The notes: generated by a model from the sequence alone, not told the origin. Counted from the first letter of the stretch, positions 1 through 9,610 are shown. The stretch: 64,000 nucleotides of DNA from Frigoribacterium faeni (GCF_011761235.1 NZ_JAAOYW010000003.1:186001-250000); one strand, 5' to 3'. Numbers and translations: made by a program.

Positions 1-218
<218 letters not shown>

Positions 219-325
219 CGAAATCCCTGGTCAGGAGGCGGGTCGCGCTCGTAGGATGAGGGCGCGCATCGACCAGGACTGTAGGGGGTCGTGGCTCAGG
301 TGCGCACGAGGGGGAAAGACCCGAC

Positions 326-1777
326 GTGCTGTTCCTCGCCGCAGCCATCCTGTCCGCTTCGATCCACCTCACGGGTGCGGTCGTCGCCCCGGTCGTGCCC
401 GCAGGGGTCTCCGAGGCCGCGACGACGGAGCACGGCGCGGCCGATGCCTCCTCGTCGGTCGACGGCACCGGCACCGGCAGCGGCCCCGGCTCCGCAGCCG
501 ACGCCCCCGTGCCGGGCCCGCGGGCCGGGCAGCTCTCCCGGGCGTGTGACCCGACGGCGCCCACGGCCTGCCTCGACGCGCTGGCCACGGCCGACGTGCG
601 CGACCTCGACGCCTTCGCCGCCTCGCTGGACGCGTCCGGCGACGACACCGCGGCCCTCGTCGACGGGATCGCCTCCGCGCGGTCGGCCGACGAGGTCGCG
701 ACCTGGTGGGCCGGACTCGAGGACTCCCGGCAGCTGACGGTGGCCGCCCGGCTGCCCGGCCTCGTGGGCGGGCTCGAGGGCGTGCCCTACGCCACGCGCG
801 ACCAGGCGAACCGCCTGTTCCTCGTCGCCGCCCGGGCGGCCGTCGACGCCAGGATCGGGACGCCGGCCGAGCGGGCGGACGACGAGGCGCGGTCGGCCAT
901 GCTCGCGCAGGTCGCGGCGGCGGTCGGCGGCCGCGCGAGCGGGGACGCCGAGCGGCACCTCGTCGTGCTCGACACCGTCCTGCCGGGGCGCGCCGCGGTC
1001 GCCGTCGGCGACCTCGACACGGCCGACGACGTGACCCTGCTCGTGCCGGGCATGTTCTTCACCGTGGCCAGCCAGCTCGTCGACTGGACCGACACGGCCG
1101 GCGACCTCTACGACGAGCAGCGCTCGTGGACCTACCTGCTCGCCACGGCCGACGACGACCGGATGGACCAGGTCGCGGTCGTCGCCTGGCTCGGCTACCG
1201 GACCCCGGACCTGACGAACGTCTACGGTCTCGACCTCGCCCGTGCCGGGGCCGACCGCCTCGAGGACTCGATCGCCGGGCTCGACGCGACCCGCGCCTCC
1301 TCGCCGGCCCGGGTCACCGTGGTGGCCCACTCGTACGGCTCCACGACGGCCACTCTGGCCCTGTCGGCCGGCACGGTGTCGGTCGACTCGCTCGTGCTGC
1401 TCGGCTCGCCGGGCAGCGTCGTGCCCTCCGTGTCGATGCTCGACGTCGTCGGCGGCGACGTGTTCGCCGCCGCCGGGGGCTTCGACCCGGTCGCCGGCAG
1501 CGCGTTCTTCGGCGCCGACCCCGGCACGGCCGGCTTCGGCGCCGTGGTGCTGCACACCGGAGGAGGCGCGGACGACGTCACGGGACGCCCGCTCGCCGCC
1601 GCCCTCGGCCACAACTCCTACCTCGTGCCCGGCACCGAGACGCTGCGCAGCACGGCGCTGATCGGGCTGGGGCGCGGCGCGCTGGCGGCCGGGCGGTCGC
1701 CGCACCCGGTCGGCCCCGCCCCGGAGGCGCCCGACCTGACGCTCGTCCGGCCGCAGGACGTCCTGCTGCGCGACTGA
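326..1777 (+). CDS. Secreted or membrane-anchored alpha/beta hydrolase, DUF1023 family
   Basis: The 483-residue protein starts at GTG 326, supported by a GGGGGAAAG ribosome site at about 311. The N-terminus is hydrophobic (LFLAAAILSASIHLTGAVVAPVVPAG) and looks like a signal peptide or anchor, followed by a Ser/Thr/Gly-rich linker. The nucleophile elbow is AHSYGS (Ser about 336), preceded by the DUF1023-type core with VVAWLGYRTPD. A late GHNSYL segment probably carries the catalytic His. The substrate is unknown; such proteins are presumed envelope esterases or lipases. The gene is monocistronic, between ligA and gatC. The family call is strong, the function inferred. Confidence 0.8.
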   Translation: MLFLAAAILSASIHLTGAVVAPVVPAGVSEAATTEHGAADASSSVDGTGTGSGPGSAADAPVPGPRAGQLSRACDPTAPTACLDALATADVRDLDAFAASLDASGDDTAALVDGIASARSADEVATWWAGLEDSRQLTVAARLPGLVGGLEGVPYATRDQANRLFLVAARAAVDARIGTPAERADDEARSAMLAQVAAAVGGRASGDAERHLVVLDTVLPGRAAVAVGDLDTADDVTLLVPGMFFTVASQLVDWTDTAGDLYDEQRSWTYLLATADDDRMDQVAVVAWLGYRTPDLTNVYGLDLARAGADRLEDSIAGLDATRASSPARVTVVAHSYGSTTATLALSAGTVSVDSLVLLGSPGSVVPSVSMLDVVGGDVFAAAGGFDPVAGSAFFGADPGTAGFGAVVLHTGGGADDVTGRPLAAALGHNSYLVPGTETLRSTALIGLGRGALAAGRSPHPVGPAPEAPDLTLVRPQDVLLRD

Positions 1778-1835
1778 GCCCCGGCGACGGCCGCGCGGGC
1801 GGCACGGTCCGCGCCGCGGGCCGGGTGCCTCCCCG

Positions 1836-1841
1836 TAAGAT
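1836..1841 (+). promoter_or_regulatory. Candidate -10 element for the gat operon
   Basis: TAAGAT lies 52 nt before the gatC start in an otherwise very GC-rich spacer. It resembles the TAGGAT/TAGATT elements seen upstream of other genes here. No convincing -35 is visible, so the call is tentative. Confidence 0.35.
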
Positions 1842-1893
1842 CGTCGGGTACCCCCAGCCGCGGTACCCCAGACGAACCACGTGACGGAGCAGC

Positions 1894-2193
1894 ATGTCTG
1901 AAATCACGCGCGAACAGGTGGAGCACCTCGCAGGTCTCGCCCGCATCGCCCTCACCCCCGACGAGATCGAGACCATGACGCGGGAGCTCGGGCAGATCGT
2001 CGACAACGTCGCCAAGGTGGCCGAGGTCGCGACCGACGACGTCCCCGCGACGAGCCACCCGATCCCGCTCGAGAACGTCTTCCGCGAGGACGTCGTCGGC
2101 GAGACGCTCACGGTCGAGCAGGCGCTCTCGGGCGCGCCCGACCACGACGGCTCGCGGTTCCGCGTGACCGCCATCCTGGGAGAGGAGCAGTAG
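1894..2193 (+). CDS. gatC: Aspartyl/glutamyl-tRNA amidotransferase subunit C
   Basis: The 99-residue protein begins [20 protein letters not shown] and has the typical GatC features: an N-terminal helix, then [14 protein letters not shown] wrapping the A/B interface. GatC stabilises GatAB, which converts Glu-tRNA(Gln) or Asp-tRNA(Asn) to the amidated form in organisms lacking the cognate synthetases. It is first in gatC-gatA-gatB, with two bases between its stop and the gatA GTG. The ATG is preceded by ACGGAGCAG. Length matches the family. Confidence 0.95.
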   Translation: MSEITREQVEHLAGLARIALTPDEIETMTRELGQIVDNVAKVAEVATDDVPATSHPIPLENVFREDVVGETLTVEQALSGAPDHDGSRFRVTAILGEEQ

Positions 2194-2195
2194 CC

Positions 2196-3746
2196 GTGGC
2201 CGACGCCTCCTCGATCATCCGCCTCAGCGCGGACGACCTCAGCACCCGCCTCGCCTCGCGCGACGTCTCGAGCGTCGAGGTCGTCCAGGCGCACCTCGAC
2301 CGGATCGCCGCCGTCGACGGCGACGTCCACGCGTTCCTCCACGTCAGCGACCAGGCCCTCGCCACGGCGGCGGACGTCGACCGCCGGCGTGCCGCCGGCG
2401 ACGCGATGGGCCCCCTCGCGGGCGTGCCGATCGCCGTCAAGGACGTCCTCTGCACGATCGACATGCCGTCGACCTCGGGCAGCCGCATCCTCGAGGGCTG
2501 GGTGCCGCCCTACGACGCGACCGTCGTCGCCAAGCTGCGCGCGGCCGACCTCGTGCCGCTCGGCAAGACGAACATGGACGAGTTCGCCATGGGCTCCTCC
2601 ACCGAGTTCTCGGCCTACGGCCCCACGCACAACCCGTGGTCGCTCGACCGCGTGCCCGGCGGCTCGGGCGGCGGCTCGGCCGCGGCCGTCGCCGCCTTCG
2701 AGGCGCCCCTGGCCCTCGGCAGCGACACGGGCGGCTCCATCCGCCAGCCCGGCGCGGTCACCGGCACCGTCGGCGTCAAGCCGACCTACGGCGGCGTCAG
2801 CCGCTACGGCGCGATCGCCCTCGCCAGCTCGCTCGACCAGGTCGGCCCCGTCAGCCGCACCGTGCTCGACTCCGCGCTGCTGCACGACGTCATCAAGGGG
2901 CACGACCGCCGCGACTCCACGTCGCTGCGCGACGAGTGGCCCTCGTTCGCCGAGGCCGCACGGCGCGGCCTGGCCGGCGGCGCCCTGAAGGGCGTCCGGG
3001 TCGGCGTCGTGCGCCAGCTGGCCGGCGACGGCTTCCAGGCCGGCGTCAAGGCCCGCTTCGCCGAGGCCCTCGCCCTGCTCACGGCCGCGGGCGCCGAGGT
3101 CGTCGAGATCGACGCCCCCAGCTTCGAGTACGCCATCAGCGCGTACTACCTGATCCTGCCCGCCGAGGCCTCGAGCAACCTGGCCAAGTTCGACTCGGTG
3201 CGCTTCGGCATGCGCGTCGTGCCCGAGGGGCGCGGCACGGTCGAGGACGTCATGGCCGCCACCCGCGAGGCCGGCTTCGGCCCCGAGGTCAAGCGCCGCA
3301 TCATCCTCGGCACCTACGCCCTGAGCGCCGGCTACTACGACGCCTACTACGGCAGCGCGCAGAAGGTGCGCACCCTCGTGCAGCGCGACTTCGCGGCCGC
3401 CTTCGAGAAGGTCGACGTGCTCGTCTCGCCGTCGGCGCCCACCACGGCGTTCCCGCTCGGCGAGAAGATCGACGACCCGCTGGCGATGTACCTCAACGAC
3501 CTCACGACCATCCCGGCGAACCTCGCCGGCGTGCCCGGCATCACGGTGCCGATGGGCCTCGCCGACGAGGACGGCCTGCCGACGGGCCTCCAGTTCATGG
3601 CGCCCGCCCGCGAGGACGCCCGCCTCTACACCTACGGCGCCGCCGTCGAGCAGCTGCTCGAGCAGGGCTGGGGCCACACGCTCATCTCGCGTGCGCCCGA
3701 CCTGAGCAGCACCGAGCAGACCGCCGCCACCGAGGGAGTCATCTGA
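2196..3746 (+). CDS. gatA: Aspartyl/glutamyl-tRNA amidotransferase subunit A
   Basis: The 516-residue amidase-signature protein starts at GTG 2196. The Ser-cisSer-Lys triad is visible: Lys in PIAVKDV (about residue 82), the Gly/Ser-rich [12 protein letters not shown] loop, and [11 protein letters not shown] with the nucleophilic Ser. GatA hydrolyses glutamine to supply ammonia through a tunnel to GatB. It sits between gatC and gatB; its TGA overlaps the gatB ATG by one base, so translation is probably coupled. Length and motifs are standard. Confidence 0.97.
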   Translation: MADASSIIRLSADDLSTRLASRDVSSVEVVQAHLDRIAAVDGDVHAFLHVSDQALATAADVDRRRAAGDAMGPLAGVPIAVKDVLCTIDMPSTSGSRILEGWVPPYDATVVAKLRAADLVPLGKTNMDEFAMGSSTEFSAYGPTHNPWSLDRVPGGSGGGSAAAVAAFEAPLALGSDTGGSIRQPGAVTGTVGVKPTYGGVSRYGAIALASSLDQVGPVSRTVLDSALLHDVIKGHDRRDSTSLRDEWPSFAEAARRGLAGGALKGVRVGVVRQLAGDGFQAGVKARFAEALALLTAAGAEVVEIDAPSFEYAISAYYLILPAEASSNLAKFDSVRFGMRVVPEGRGTVEDVMAATREAGFGPEVKRRIILGTYALSAGYYDAYYGSAQKVRTLVQRDFAAAFEKVDVLVSPSAPTTAFPLGEKIDDPLAMYLNDLTTIPANLAGVPGITVPMGLADEDGLPTGLQFMAPAREDARLYTYGAAVEQLLEQGWGHTLISRAPDLSSTEQTAATEGVI

Positions 3747-5245
3747 TGGCCAAGGCAGACCTGATGGACTACGACGAGGCGCTGGCCCGGTACGAGGTCG
3801 TCCTCGGCTTCGAGGTGCACGTCGAGCTCGGCACGAAGACCAAGATGTTCTCGGACGCGCCGAACTTCTTCGGCGGCGAGCCGAACACGAACGTGACCCC
3901 GGTCGACCTCGGCCTGCCGGGCTCGCTGCCCGTGGTCAACGAGCAGGCCGTCCGGTACTCGATCAGCCTCGGCCTCGCGCTCGGCTGCTCGATCGCCGAG
4001 AGCTCGCGCTTCGCCCGGAAGAACTACTTCTACCCGGACAACCCCAAGAACTACCAGGTCAGCCAGTTCGACGAGCCGATCGCCTTCGAGGGCGAGGTCG
4101 AGGTCGAGCTGCCCGACGGCACGGTGTTCCACGTGCCGATCGAGCGGGCCCACATGGAAGAGGACGCCGGCAAGCTCACCCACGTCGGCGGCTCGACGGG
4201 CCGCATCCAGGGCGCCGAGTACTCGCTCGTCGACTACAACCGCGCAGGCATCCCCCTCGTCGAGATCGTGACGAAGCCGATCATCGGCGCCGGGGCCCTC
4301 GGTCCCGAGCTCGGCGCGGCCTACGTCTCGACCATCCGCGACATCGTGCGCAGCCTCGGCGTCAGCGAGGCGCGCATGGAGCGCGGCAACCTCCGCTGCG
4401 ACGCCAACGTCTCGCTGCGTCCCCACGGCCAGGAGGCGCTCGGGACGAGGACCGAGACCAAGAACGTGAACTCGTTCCGCTCGGTCGAGCGGGCCGTCCG
4501 CCACGAGATCCAGCGCCAGGCGGCCATCCTCGCCGCCGGCGGCACGATCACGCAGGAGACCCGGCACTGGCACGAGGACACCGGCCGCACCTCGGCCGGC
4601 CGCCCCAAGAGCGACGCGGACGACTACCGGTACTTCCCCGAGCCCGACCTGCTGCCCGTCGTCCCGCCGCGCGAGCTGGTCGAGGAGCTCCGACGCGCCC
4701 TGCCCGAGGCCCCGGTCGCGATGCGCCGCCGGCTCAAGGCCGAGTGGGGCTTCGCCGACCAGGAGTTCCAGGACGTCGTGAACTCCGGCCTGCTGCAGGA
4801 GCTCGTCGACACGGTCGCCGCCGGCGCCTCGCCCCAGGCCGCCCGCAAGTGGTGGACCGGCGAGATCGCCCGCCTCGCCAATGCGCGGGGCGTCGAGGGC
4901 TCGAGCCTCGTGTCGCCCCTGCACGTCAGCGAGCTGATCGCCCTCGTCGAGTCCGGCGAGCTCACCGACCGCCTGGCCCGCCAGGTGCTCGAGGGCGTCG
5001 TCGCGGGCGAGGGCTCGCCCGCCGAGGTCGTCGCGTCGCGCGGTCTCGCCGTCGTCTCCGACGACGGGGCGCTCATCGCCGCCATCGACGCCGCGCTGGC
5101 CGACCAGCCCGACGTGCTGGCGAAGATCCGCGACGGCAAGGTGCAGGCGGCCGGCGCCGTCATCGGCGCCGTCATGAAGGCGATGAAGGGCCAGGCGGAC
5201 GCCGCGCGCGTCCGCGAGCTCGTGCTCGAGAGGGCGCAGGCCTGA
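3746..5245 (+). CDS. gatB: Aspartyl/glutamyl-tRNA amidotransferase subunit B
   Basis: The 499-residue protein begins [30 protein letters not shown]. The cradle-domain signature GFEVHVEL, the [16 protein letters not shown] motif and [12 protein letters not shown] are all present, followed by a C-terminal helical/YqeY-like tail ([15 protein letters not shown]). GatB phosphorylates the misacylated tRNA and transfers ammonia from GatA. The start ATG shares its A with the gatA stop. This is the last clearly related gene of the operon. Confidence 0.97.
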   Translation: MAKADLMDYDEALARYEVVLGFEVHVELGTKTKMFSDAPNFFGGEPNTNVTPVDLGLPGSLPVVNEQAVRYSISLGLALGCSIAESSRFARKNYFYPDNPKNYQVSQFDEPIAFEGEVEVELPDGTVFHVPIERAHMEEDAGKLTHVGGSTGRIQGAEYSLVDYNRAGIPLVEIVTKPIIGAGALGPELGAAYVSTIRDIVRSLGVSEARMERGNLRCDANVSLRPHGQEALGTRTETKNVNSFRSVERAVRHEIQRQAAILAAGGTITQETRHWHEDTGRTSAGRPKSDADDYRYFPEPDLLPVVPPRELVEELRRALPEAPVAMRRRLKAEWGFADQEFQDVVNSGLLQELVDTVAAGASPQAARKWWTGEIARLANARGVEGSSLVSPLHVSELIALVESGELTDRLARQVLEGVVAGEGSPAEVVASRGLAVVSDDGALIAAIDAALADQPDVLAKIRDGKVQAAGAVIGAVMKAMKGQADAARVRELVLERAQA

Positions 5246-5286
5246 CCTCCTCTCCCGACCCCGCAGGGGCGGCCCGGTCGACGACC

Positions 5287-6093
5287 GTGCCGCCCCTGCT
5301 CCGTGCCGCCGCGCCGATGGGCCTGGCCCTCGCCGCGGCGGCGCTCGTGCTCGTGACCGCGCTGCAGCTCCTGCCCGCTCGTGTGGTCGTGGTGCACCTC
5401 CGCGACGGGGCGACCGGGCTGGCCGCGAGCCGGTCCGACCTGCTGCTCGTCGCCTCCTCGGTGCTCGTCGGCCTCGTGCTGGCGTACCTCGTCACCGCGG
5501 CGGCGCTGGCCTGGACCCCCGCCCGGCACCTGCTCGTGCCGCACCCCGAGCACTGGAAGGCCCCGGCGAACCGGCCCGAGCTGCGGCTGCGGCTCGCACG
5601 CTGGGCGGCCAGGGCCTTCGCGGCCGCCGTCTGGTGCGTGGTCGCGCTCGTCGTGCTCGCGCTGGCCGGCCAGGGCGACGGGCCGCTGGCCGCCTGGTGG
5701 CTGCCGCTCCTCGTCTCGGGCGCGTACCTGCTCGTCGTGCTGGGCGGCGCCGCGTGGGCGTTCGGCGTCGGGTTCGCGGTGCCCGCGGCGCCTCCGCGCG
5801 CCGCTCCCGTCGCCCGGCCGACGCCCGGCGCCGGGGCCGCCTCCGGCCTCGCGGCGACGCCCGCCCGCCCGGCGCCCGCCCCGCGCGCCGCCCCGGCGGC
5901 GACCGCCGGGAAGCCCGCGCCCGGGGCCGCACGCACGCCGCGGCCCGGCTCGGCGACGGCCCCCCGGACGCCGTCGCCCGCGCCGGGACGCCGTCCGGCG
6001 ACCAGGCGCGGCGCGGGCGGCGACCCCGACGGCAAGGGACCGCCCCGCCCCTACCAGCCCCGACCCACCAGAGGAGGACCGTCCCGTGGATGA
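5287..6093 (+). CDS. Four-helix membrane protein with Pro/Ala-rich C-tail, unknown function
   Basis: About 268 residues from GTG 5287; the start is uncertain because the nearest AGGGGCGG site is about 14 nt away and an ATG lies at 5317. Four hydrophobic segments are visible (MGLALAAAALVLVTALQLL; LLLVASSVLVGLVLAYLV; FAAAVWCVVALVVLALAG; WWLPLLVSGAYLLVVLGGAA). After them comes a low-complexity Pro/Ala/Arg tail of about 100 residues. I do not recognise a named family. The gene lies 41 bp after gatB and overlaps the DUF3097 gene by 8 bp, so it is likely in the same transcript. Confidence 0.65.
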   Translation: MPPLLRAAAPMGLALAAAALVLVTALQLLPARVVVVHLRDGATGLAASRSDLLLVASSVLVGLVLAYLVTAAALAWTPARHLLVPHPEHWKAPANRPELRLRLARWAARAFAAAVWCVVALVVLALAGQGDGPLAAWWLPLLVSGAYLLVVLGGAAWAFGVGFAVPAAPPRAAPVARPTPGAGAASGLAATPARPAPAPRAAPAATAGKPAPGAARTPRPGSATAPRTPSPAPGRRPATRRGAGGDPDGKGPPRPYQPRPTRGGPSRG

Positions 6094-6922
6094 CGACCGT
6101 TACGGCCGCGACGTGCTCAGCGGCGACTGGAAGCGCTCGAGCCGACCGGCCCCCACGCCCACCGACGCCGTGCGCGACCTGGTGGTCGAGGAGGCGCGCA
6201 GCGGCTTCACCGGTGCGGTCGTCCGCGTCGAGGCCGGCACGGTCGAGCTGGAGGACTGGAAGGGCCGCGTGCGGGCGTTCCCGCTCGGCGGCTCGTTCCT
6301 GATCGACGGGGCGCCCGTGGCGCTGCGCGTGCCGCGTGCCGCGCCCCAGGGGCGCGCCCGGACCGCGTCGGGCTCGTTCGCCGTCGACGGCGCCCGCGCC
6401 CGCGTCGCCCGCGAGAGCCGCATCTTCGTCGAGGGGCGCCACGACGCCGAGCTCGTCGAGAAGGTCTGGGGCGCCGACCTGCGCGTCGAGGGCGTCGTCG
6501 TCGAGTACCTCGAGGGCGTCGACCACCTCGCCGAGGTGCTCGCCGAGTTCCGGCCGACCGCGACCCGGCGCGTCGGGGTCCTCGTCGACCACCTCGTGCC
6601 CGGCTCGAAGGAGAGCCGCATCGCCGAGTCGATCGCCCGCGGTCCGGCGGGCGCCCACGTGCTCGTCGTCGGGCACCCGTTCGTCGACGTCTGGCAGGCC
6701 GTCAGGCCCGGCCGCCTCGGCCTCGACGCCTGGCCCGACGTGCCGCGCTCGATCGAGTGGAAGCACGGCATCTGCGAGCACCTCGGCTGGCCGCACGACG
6801 ACCAGGCCGACATCGCCGCCGCCTGGCAGCGCATCCTCGGCCGCGTCCGGGCCTTCGGCGACCTCGAGCCGGCCCTGCTCGGCCGCGTCGAGCAGCTCAT
6901 CGACTTCGTCACCGTCGACTGA
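6086..6922 (+). CDS. DUF3097 family protein
   Basis: The 278-residue protein starts at GTG 6086, preceded by a strong GAGGAGG at 6071-6077. It begins MDDDRYGRDVLSGDWKRSSR and contains an N-terminal small beta-barrel-like part (VRVEAGTVELEDWKGRVRAFPLGGSF as two strands) and then IFVEGRHDAELVEKVWG...EYLEGVDHL...VLVDHLVPGSKESRIA. That block resembles a Toprim-type fold with conserved acidic residues. DUF3097 is conserved in actinobacteria without an assigned role; a nucleic-acid function is only inferred from the Toprim-like core. It overlaps the upstream membrane protein gene. Confidence 0.8.
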   Translation: MDDDRYGRDVLSGDWKRSSRPAPTPTDAVRDLVVEEARSGFTGAVVRVEAGTVELEDWKGRVRAFPLGGSFLIDGAPVALRVPRAAPQGRARTASGSFAVDGARARVARESRIFVEGRHDAELVEKVWGADLRVEGVVVEYLEGVDHLAEVLAEFRPTATRRVGVLVDHLVPGSKESRIAESIARGPAGAHVLVVGHPFVDVWQAVRPGRLGLDAWPDVPRSIEWKHGICEHLGWPHDDQADIAAAWQRILGRVRAFGDLEPALLGRVEQLIDFVTVD

Positions 6923-6951
6923 CCCGCCGTCTGCTCCTCCCTCGTTCAGGA

Positions 6952-7041
6952 ACGCGCGTCCTGATCCGTGCCGCGAGGGGCCCGGGAGTCCTGATCCGTG
7001 CACGACGCAGGAGCCGGGCGCCCGAGGGTCCTGATCCCTGC
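6952..7041. repeat. Three direct copies of GTCCTGATCCGTGC with helical phasing, plus an inverted repeat
   Basis: The 14-mer GTCCTGATCCGTGC occurs exactly at 6958-6971 and 6988-7001, and with one change (CCTGC) at 7028-7041. Start-to-start distances are 30 and 40 bp, close to whole helical turns. The first copy also forms an inverted repeat with the preceding TCAGGA (TCAGGA, 7-nt loop, TCCTGA). No T-run follows, so a simple terminator is not the obvious reading. The array sits between the DUF3097 gene and the leaderless promoter of the next gene, where operators would be expected. Confidence 0.6.
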
Positions 7042-7165
7042 CCGGCCCTGCCCTGCCCGGTCCGCCCGGCCCTGCGGGGTCCGGCCGGCTCGGACTCCGC
7101 GGCCCACGCCGGGCCCAGGTCCGGGAATCGCCCGGCCGCACAGGGCGCGCGGCGGCATCGCGCCC

Positions 7166-7171
7166 TAGATT
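7166..7171 (+). promoter_or_regulatory. Leaderless-type -10 (TAGATT) for the 7178 gene
   Basis: TAGATT ends exactly 6 nt before ATG 7178 and no Shine-Dalgarno is present, as expected for a transcript that starts at or next to the start codon. Confidence 0.55.
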
Positions 7172-7177
7172 CGTCGC

Positions 7178-7825
7178 ATGGCCGATTCGATCGAAGGGCA
7201 GGTGCGCAGCGCCGTCGACGCGTGGCTGCGCTGGCTGCCCCGGTGGCGCATCGGCACCGCGCGGGGGCGGACCCGCGTCTGCCGCACCTGCTTCGGCTCG
7301 CCCGTCGCGGTGGCCGCCGGGCTCGACCACGACGTGCCGCACGCGGTCCAGCACGCGCTGCTGAACCGGCTGCGCCACATCGTCGACGCCGAGGTCGACC
7401 GGTACACCGCCCGCAACCTGCCGCTCGTCGACCGCGAGCTGCGACGCGCAGCCGAGGGCGAGCCCGCCGGCTACCGGCCCGAGGCCGACCTGGCCCCCGA
7501 GTTCGACGGCCTCGACGTCGACCCCGAGCCGGATCCGAGCCAGCCGTTCCTGTTCACGCTCGCGGGCCTCGCCGCGCAGGAGGCGCCTCCTGCGGACCCT
7601 GCGGAGGGCCCGACCGCCGAGCCCGAGTTCTCGGAGGAGGCCAAGCAGGCCCTGCGCCGCGAGCTCGCCCTCGCCGACGAGCACGCCCAGTCGGTCGGCA
7701 CGGCGCTCTGCTTCGCCGTGGCCGGCCAGCGCGAGCGCATCGCCGACGCGCTGTCGCGTCTCGTCGAGCCCCAGGTCGACGACCTGCTCGCCGAGCTCTC
7801 GCGCACGCTGGAGCAGCCCCGGTGA
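7178..7825 (+). CDS. Conserved protein of unknown function with a CxxC motif
   Basis: The 215-residue soluble protein begins MADSIEGQVRSAVDAWLRWLPRWRIG. It carries one CRTC motif near residue 36, then a helical stretch (VQHALLNRLRHIVDAEVDRYT), an acidic Pro-rich middle, and a C-terminal helical region (FAVAGQRERIADALSRLVEPQVDDLLAEL). I do not recognise a named family. A 20-bp perfect DNA palindrome (7575-7594) falls in the Pro-rich segment. Its TGA overlaps the next GTG by 4 nt, so it is translationally coupled to the DUF3054 gene. Confidence 0.7.
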   Translation: MADSIEGQVRSAVDAWLRWLPRWRIGTARGRTRVCRTCFGSPVAVAAGLDHDVPHAVQHALLNRLRHIVDAEVDRYTARNLPLVDRELRRAAEGEPAGYRPEADLAPEFDGLDVDPEPDPSQPFLFTLAGLAAQEAPPADPAEGPTAEPEFSEEAKQALRRELALADEHAQSVGTALCFAVAGQRERIADALSRLVEPQVDDLLAELSRTLEQPR

Positions 7826-8205
7826 GCGCCCGCCGATCGCCCTGGTGGGCCTTCGTCGCCGATCTCGTGCTCGTCACGGCCTTCGTGCTCATCGGGCGGC
7901 GCAGCCACGACGAGGGGTCGGCCCTGGCCGGCGTGCTGACCACCCTCTGGCCGTTCGCGGCGGGGCTCGCCGTGGGCTGGGCCCTCGTGCTGGTGCGCGG
8001 CCGGGCGCTGCCCGCCGTGAGCTCGGGTCTCGTCGTGTGGCCGACGACGGTCGTCGTCGGGATGGTGCTGCGGGTCGTCAGCGGGCAGGGCACGGCCGTG
8101 AGCTTCGTCGTCGTGACGGTCGTCGTGCTGGGGGCGTTCCTGCTCGGGTGGCGCGCCCTCGTGGCCCTGGGGCGTCGCCGTCGGGCACGTCGCCCCGGCC
8201 GCTGA
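7822..8205 (+). CDS. DUF3054 family small integral membrane protein
   Basis: The 127-residue protein starts at GTG 7822, overlapping the previous stop. It has four predicted helices: WWAFVADLVLVTAFVLIGR, ALAGVLTTLWPFAAGLAVGWALV, SSGLVVWPTTVVVGMVLRV and AVSFVVVTVVVLGAFLLGWRAL. The spacing and the early D-x-x-L plus IGRRSHDEG loop fit DUF3054, a family of unknown function common in actinobacteria. The C-terminus is very basic ([11 protein letters not shown]), consistent with a cytoplasmic tail. Coupled to the CxxC protein, it may act with it; this is inference. Confidence 0.75.
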   Translation: MSARRSPWWAFVADLVLVTAFVLIGRRSHDEGSALAGVLTTLWPFAAGLAVGWALVLVRGRALPAVSSGLVVWPTTVVVGMVLRVVSGQGTAVSFVVVTVVVLGAFLLGWRALVALGRRRRARRPGR

Positions 8206-8232
8206 CGCGCGACCGGCTGGCCCGATCGCGGC

Positions 8233-8556
8233 CTAGGCGCGCTTGACGGAGTTGTCGGTGCTGGGCTCGTCGGTGAGGACCAGGCCCGACGAGCTGTTCG
8301 ACGAGGTGGTGAGCTCGGCCAGCCACTCGCGGTTGATGGTCGGGACGCGGCCCCCGGAGTACTTGAAGTAGAGGGGGATGCCCGGGTCGAGCCAGATGCT
8401 GCTGCGGCCGTCGCCGACCTTCTGGGTGTCGCGCCAGGAGAAGAAGAACGACTCGCGTCGGCGCAGCTTCGTCGCGATGACGATCTGCAGGTGCTCGAGG
8501 GTGCGGTCCTCGAACTCGACCTCGATGCTCGACGTGCCGTAGATCAACGATCCCAT
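8233..8556 (-). CDS. DUF7882 family protein (often mislabelled ATP-dependent DNA ligase)
   Basis: The 107-residue protein begins MGSLIYGTSSIEVEFEDRTL and contains LQIVIATKLRRRESFFFSW, VGDGRSSIWLDPGIPLYFKYSG and INREWLAEL, a pattern I associate with a small Microbacteriaceae family (DUF7882). Database copies are frequently named ligase, but no ligase motif (KxDG) is present and the protein is far too small. It is probably a small beta-rich protein of unknown role. A TAGATT hexamer on the minus strand (8633-8628) is a possible -10 with a leader of about 70 nt. Confidence 0.7.
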   Translation of the reverse strand: MGSLIYGTSSIEVEFEDRTLEHLQIVIATKLRRRESFFFSWRDTQKVGDGRSSIWLDPGIPLYFKYSGGRVPTINREWLAELTTSSNSSSGLVLTDEPSTDNSVKRA

Positions 8557-8627
8557 GGTGTGCCCGTTCAGTCCTGTCGTCCGTGCCGATGCGCGCCGCG
8601 GGCCGGGGTCGGCGGCGCGTGCCGGTC

Positions 8628-8633
8628 AATCTA
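8628..8633 (-). promoter_or_regulatory. Candidate -10 (TAGATT) for the DUF7882 gene
   Basis: TAGATT on the minus strand, 71 nt before the ATG at 8556, is the only AT-rich hexamer in the 225-bp divergent spacer. No clear -35 is visible. Confidence 0.3.
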
Positions 8634-8781
8634 CCGTGCGCCCCGACCCCGCGTCGGCCGTCGTCCGCCGTGTCCCGGCGGCGTGCACGGTGCGCACGAT
8701 CCGGGGCGTCGCCCAGCCGCCCCTGCCATGCTCGTGCTGCCGATCCGAGCCCCGCGGGGCACCGAACCGACCCAGGGACCC

Positions 8782-9471
8782 ATGACCTCCACCGCCGCCA
8801 GCCCGCTCCTCCTCGTCGCCTCGGGCTCTCCCGGGTCGCTGACCGAGAGCGAGGGCCTCGTCGGCCTCGCCTCGCGCGTCATCGACGCCGCGGGGGAGTG
8901 GGGCGTGGGCCTCCTCACGTTCGTCGAGACGGTGTTCCCGCCCATCCCGAGCGAGGTCATCCTGCCGCTCGCGGGCGCGCTCGCGGGCAGCGGCGACATG
9001 GACGTCGTGCTGCTCGTGCTGACCGCCACCCTCGGCGCCTGGGTCGGGGCCCTCGTGCTGTACGGCCTCGGCGCCCTGCTGGGCCTCGAGCGCAGCATCC
9101 GCTGGCTGTCGAAGCTGCCGCTGGTCGACCGCGAGGACTTCGACTCGGCCGCCGGCTGGTTCCACCGCCACGGCCGCTCCGCGGTGTTCTTCGGCCGGTT
9201 CATCCCGGGGGTGCGCAGCCTCATCTCGCTGCCGGCCGGGGCCGACCGGATGCCCCTGCTGACGTTCTCGCTCTTCACGGTCGTGGGCAGCGGTCTCTGG
9301 AACGCCCTGCTGATCGGGCTCGGGGTCGCGCTCGGCACCCAGTACGAGCTCATCGACCGCTACGCGAAGTACCTCGACTACGTGGTCTACGCGGCGATCG
9401 CGGGCGTCGTCGCCTGGCTCGTCGTGCGGGCCGTGCGTCGCCGCCGGGCCTCCGAGCGCACCTCGGGCTGA
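8782..9471 (+). CDS. DedA/SNARE-associated family membrane protein
   Basis: About 229 residues from ATG 8782; an in-frame ATG at 8728 is possible but less DedA-like. The DedA signature is clear: FVETVFPPIPSEVILPLAGALAG (re-entrant segment with the acidic residue and PxP), then WFHRHGRSAVFFGRFIPGVRSLISLPAGADRM (the Arg-rich F/YGRFxPxxR motif), then two helices. DedA proteins take part in lipid carrier (undecaprenyl phosphate or phospholipid) translocation and in maintaining membrane potential. The basic tail (VRRRRASERTSG) is cytoplasmic. The gene stands alone. Confidence 0.9.
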   Translation: MTSTAASPLLLVASGSPGSLTESEGLVGLASRVIDAAGEWGVGLLTFVETVFPPIPSEVILPLAGALAGSGDMDVVLLVLTATLGAWVGALVLYGLGALLGLERSIRWLSKLPLVDREDFDSAAGWFHRHGRSAVFFGRFIPGVRSLISLPAGADRMPLLTFSLFTVVGSGLWNALLIGLGVALGTQYELIDRYAKYLDYVVYAAIAGVVAWLVVRAVRRRRASERTSG

Positions 9472-9610
9472 GCACCGCGGCCCGCCCCGCGCACGGCCGA
9501 TCGCACACTCCACGGCTGATCCGCACGGAGCGTCCAGGCGGGCGTCGCCGCCGGTCCGTACTGTCGGAGACCCGGGAGGCGCCCGGGACACCGCGAAGGG
9601 ACGGCACGGC

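Noticed and set aside
296-1705. Long minus-strand open frame of 469 codons opposite the DUF1023 hydrolase
   Set aside because: It is Arg/Gly/Pro-rich without any domain, typical of antisense frames in very GC-rich DNA; the plus-strand protein has clear motifs.
8233-8556. ATP-dependent DNA ligase annotation for the small minus-strand protein
   Set aside because: No KxDG or nucleotidyltransferase motifs and only 107 residues; the name appears to be a database propagation error.
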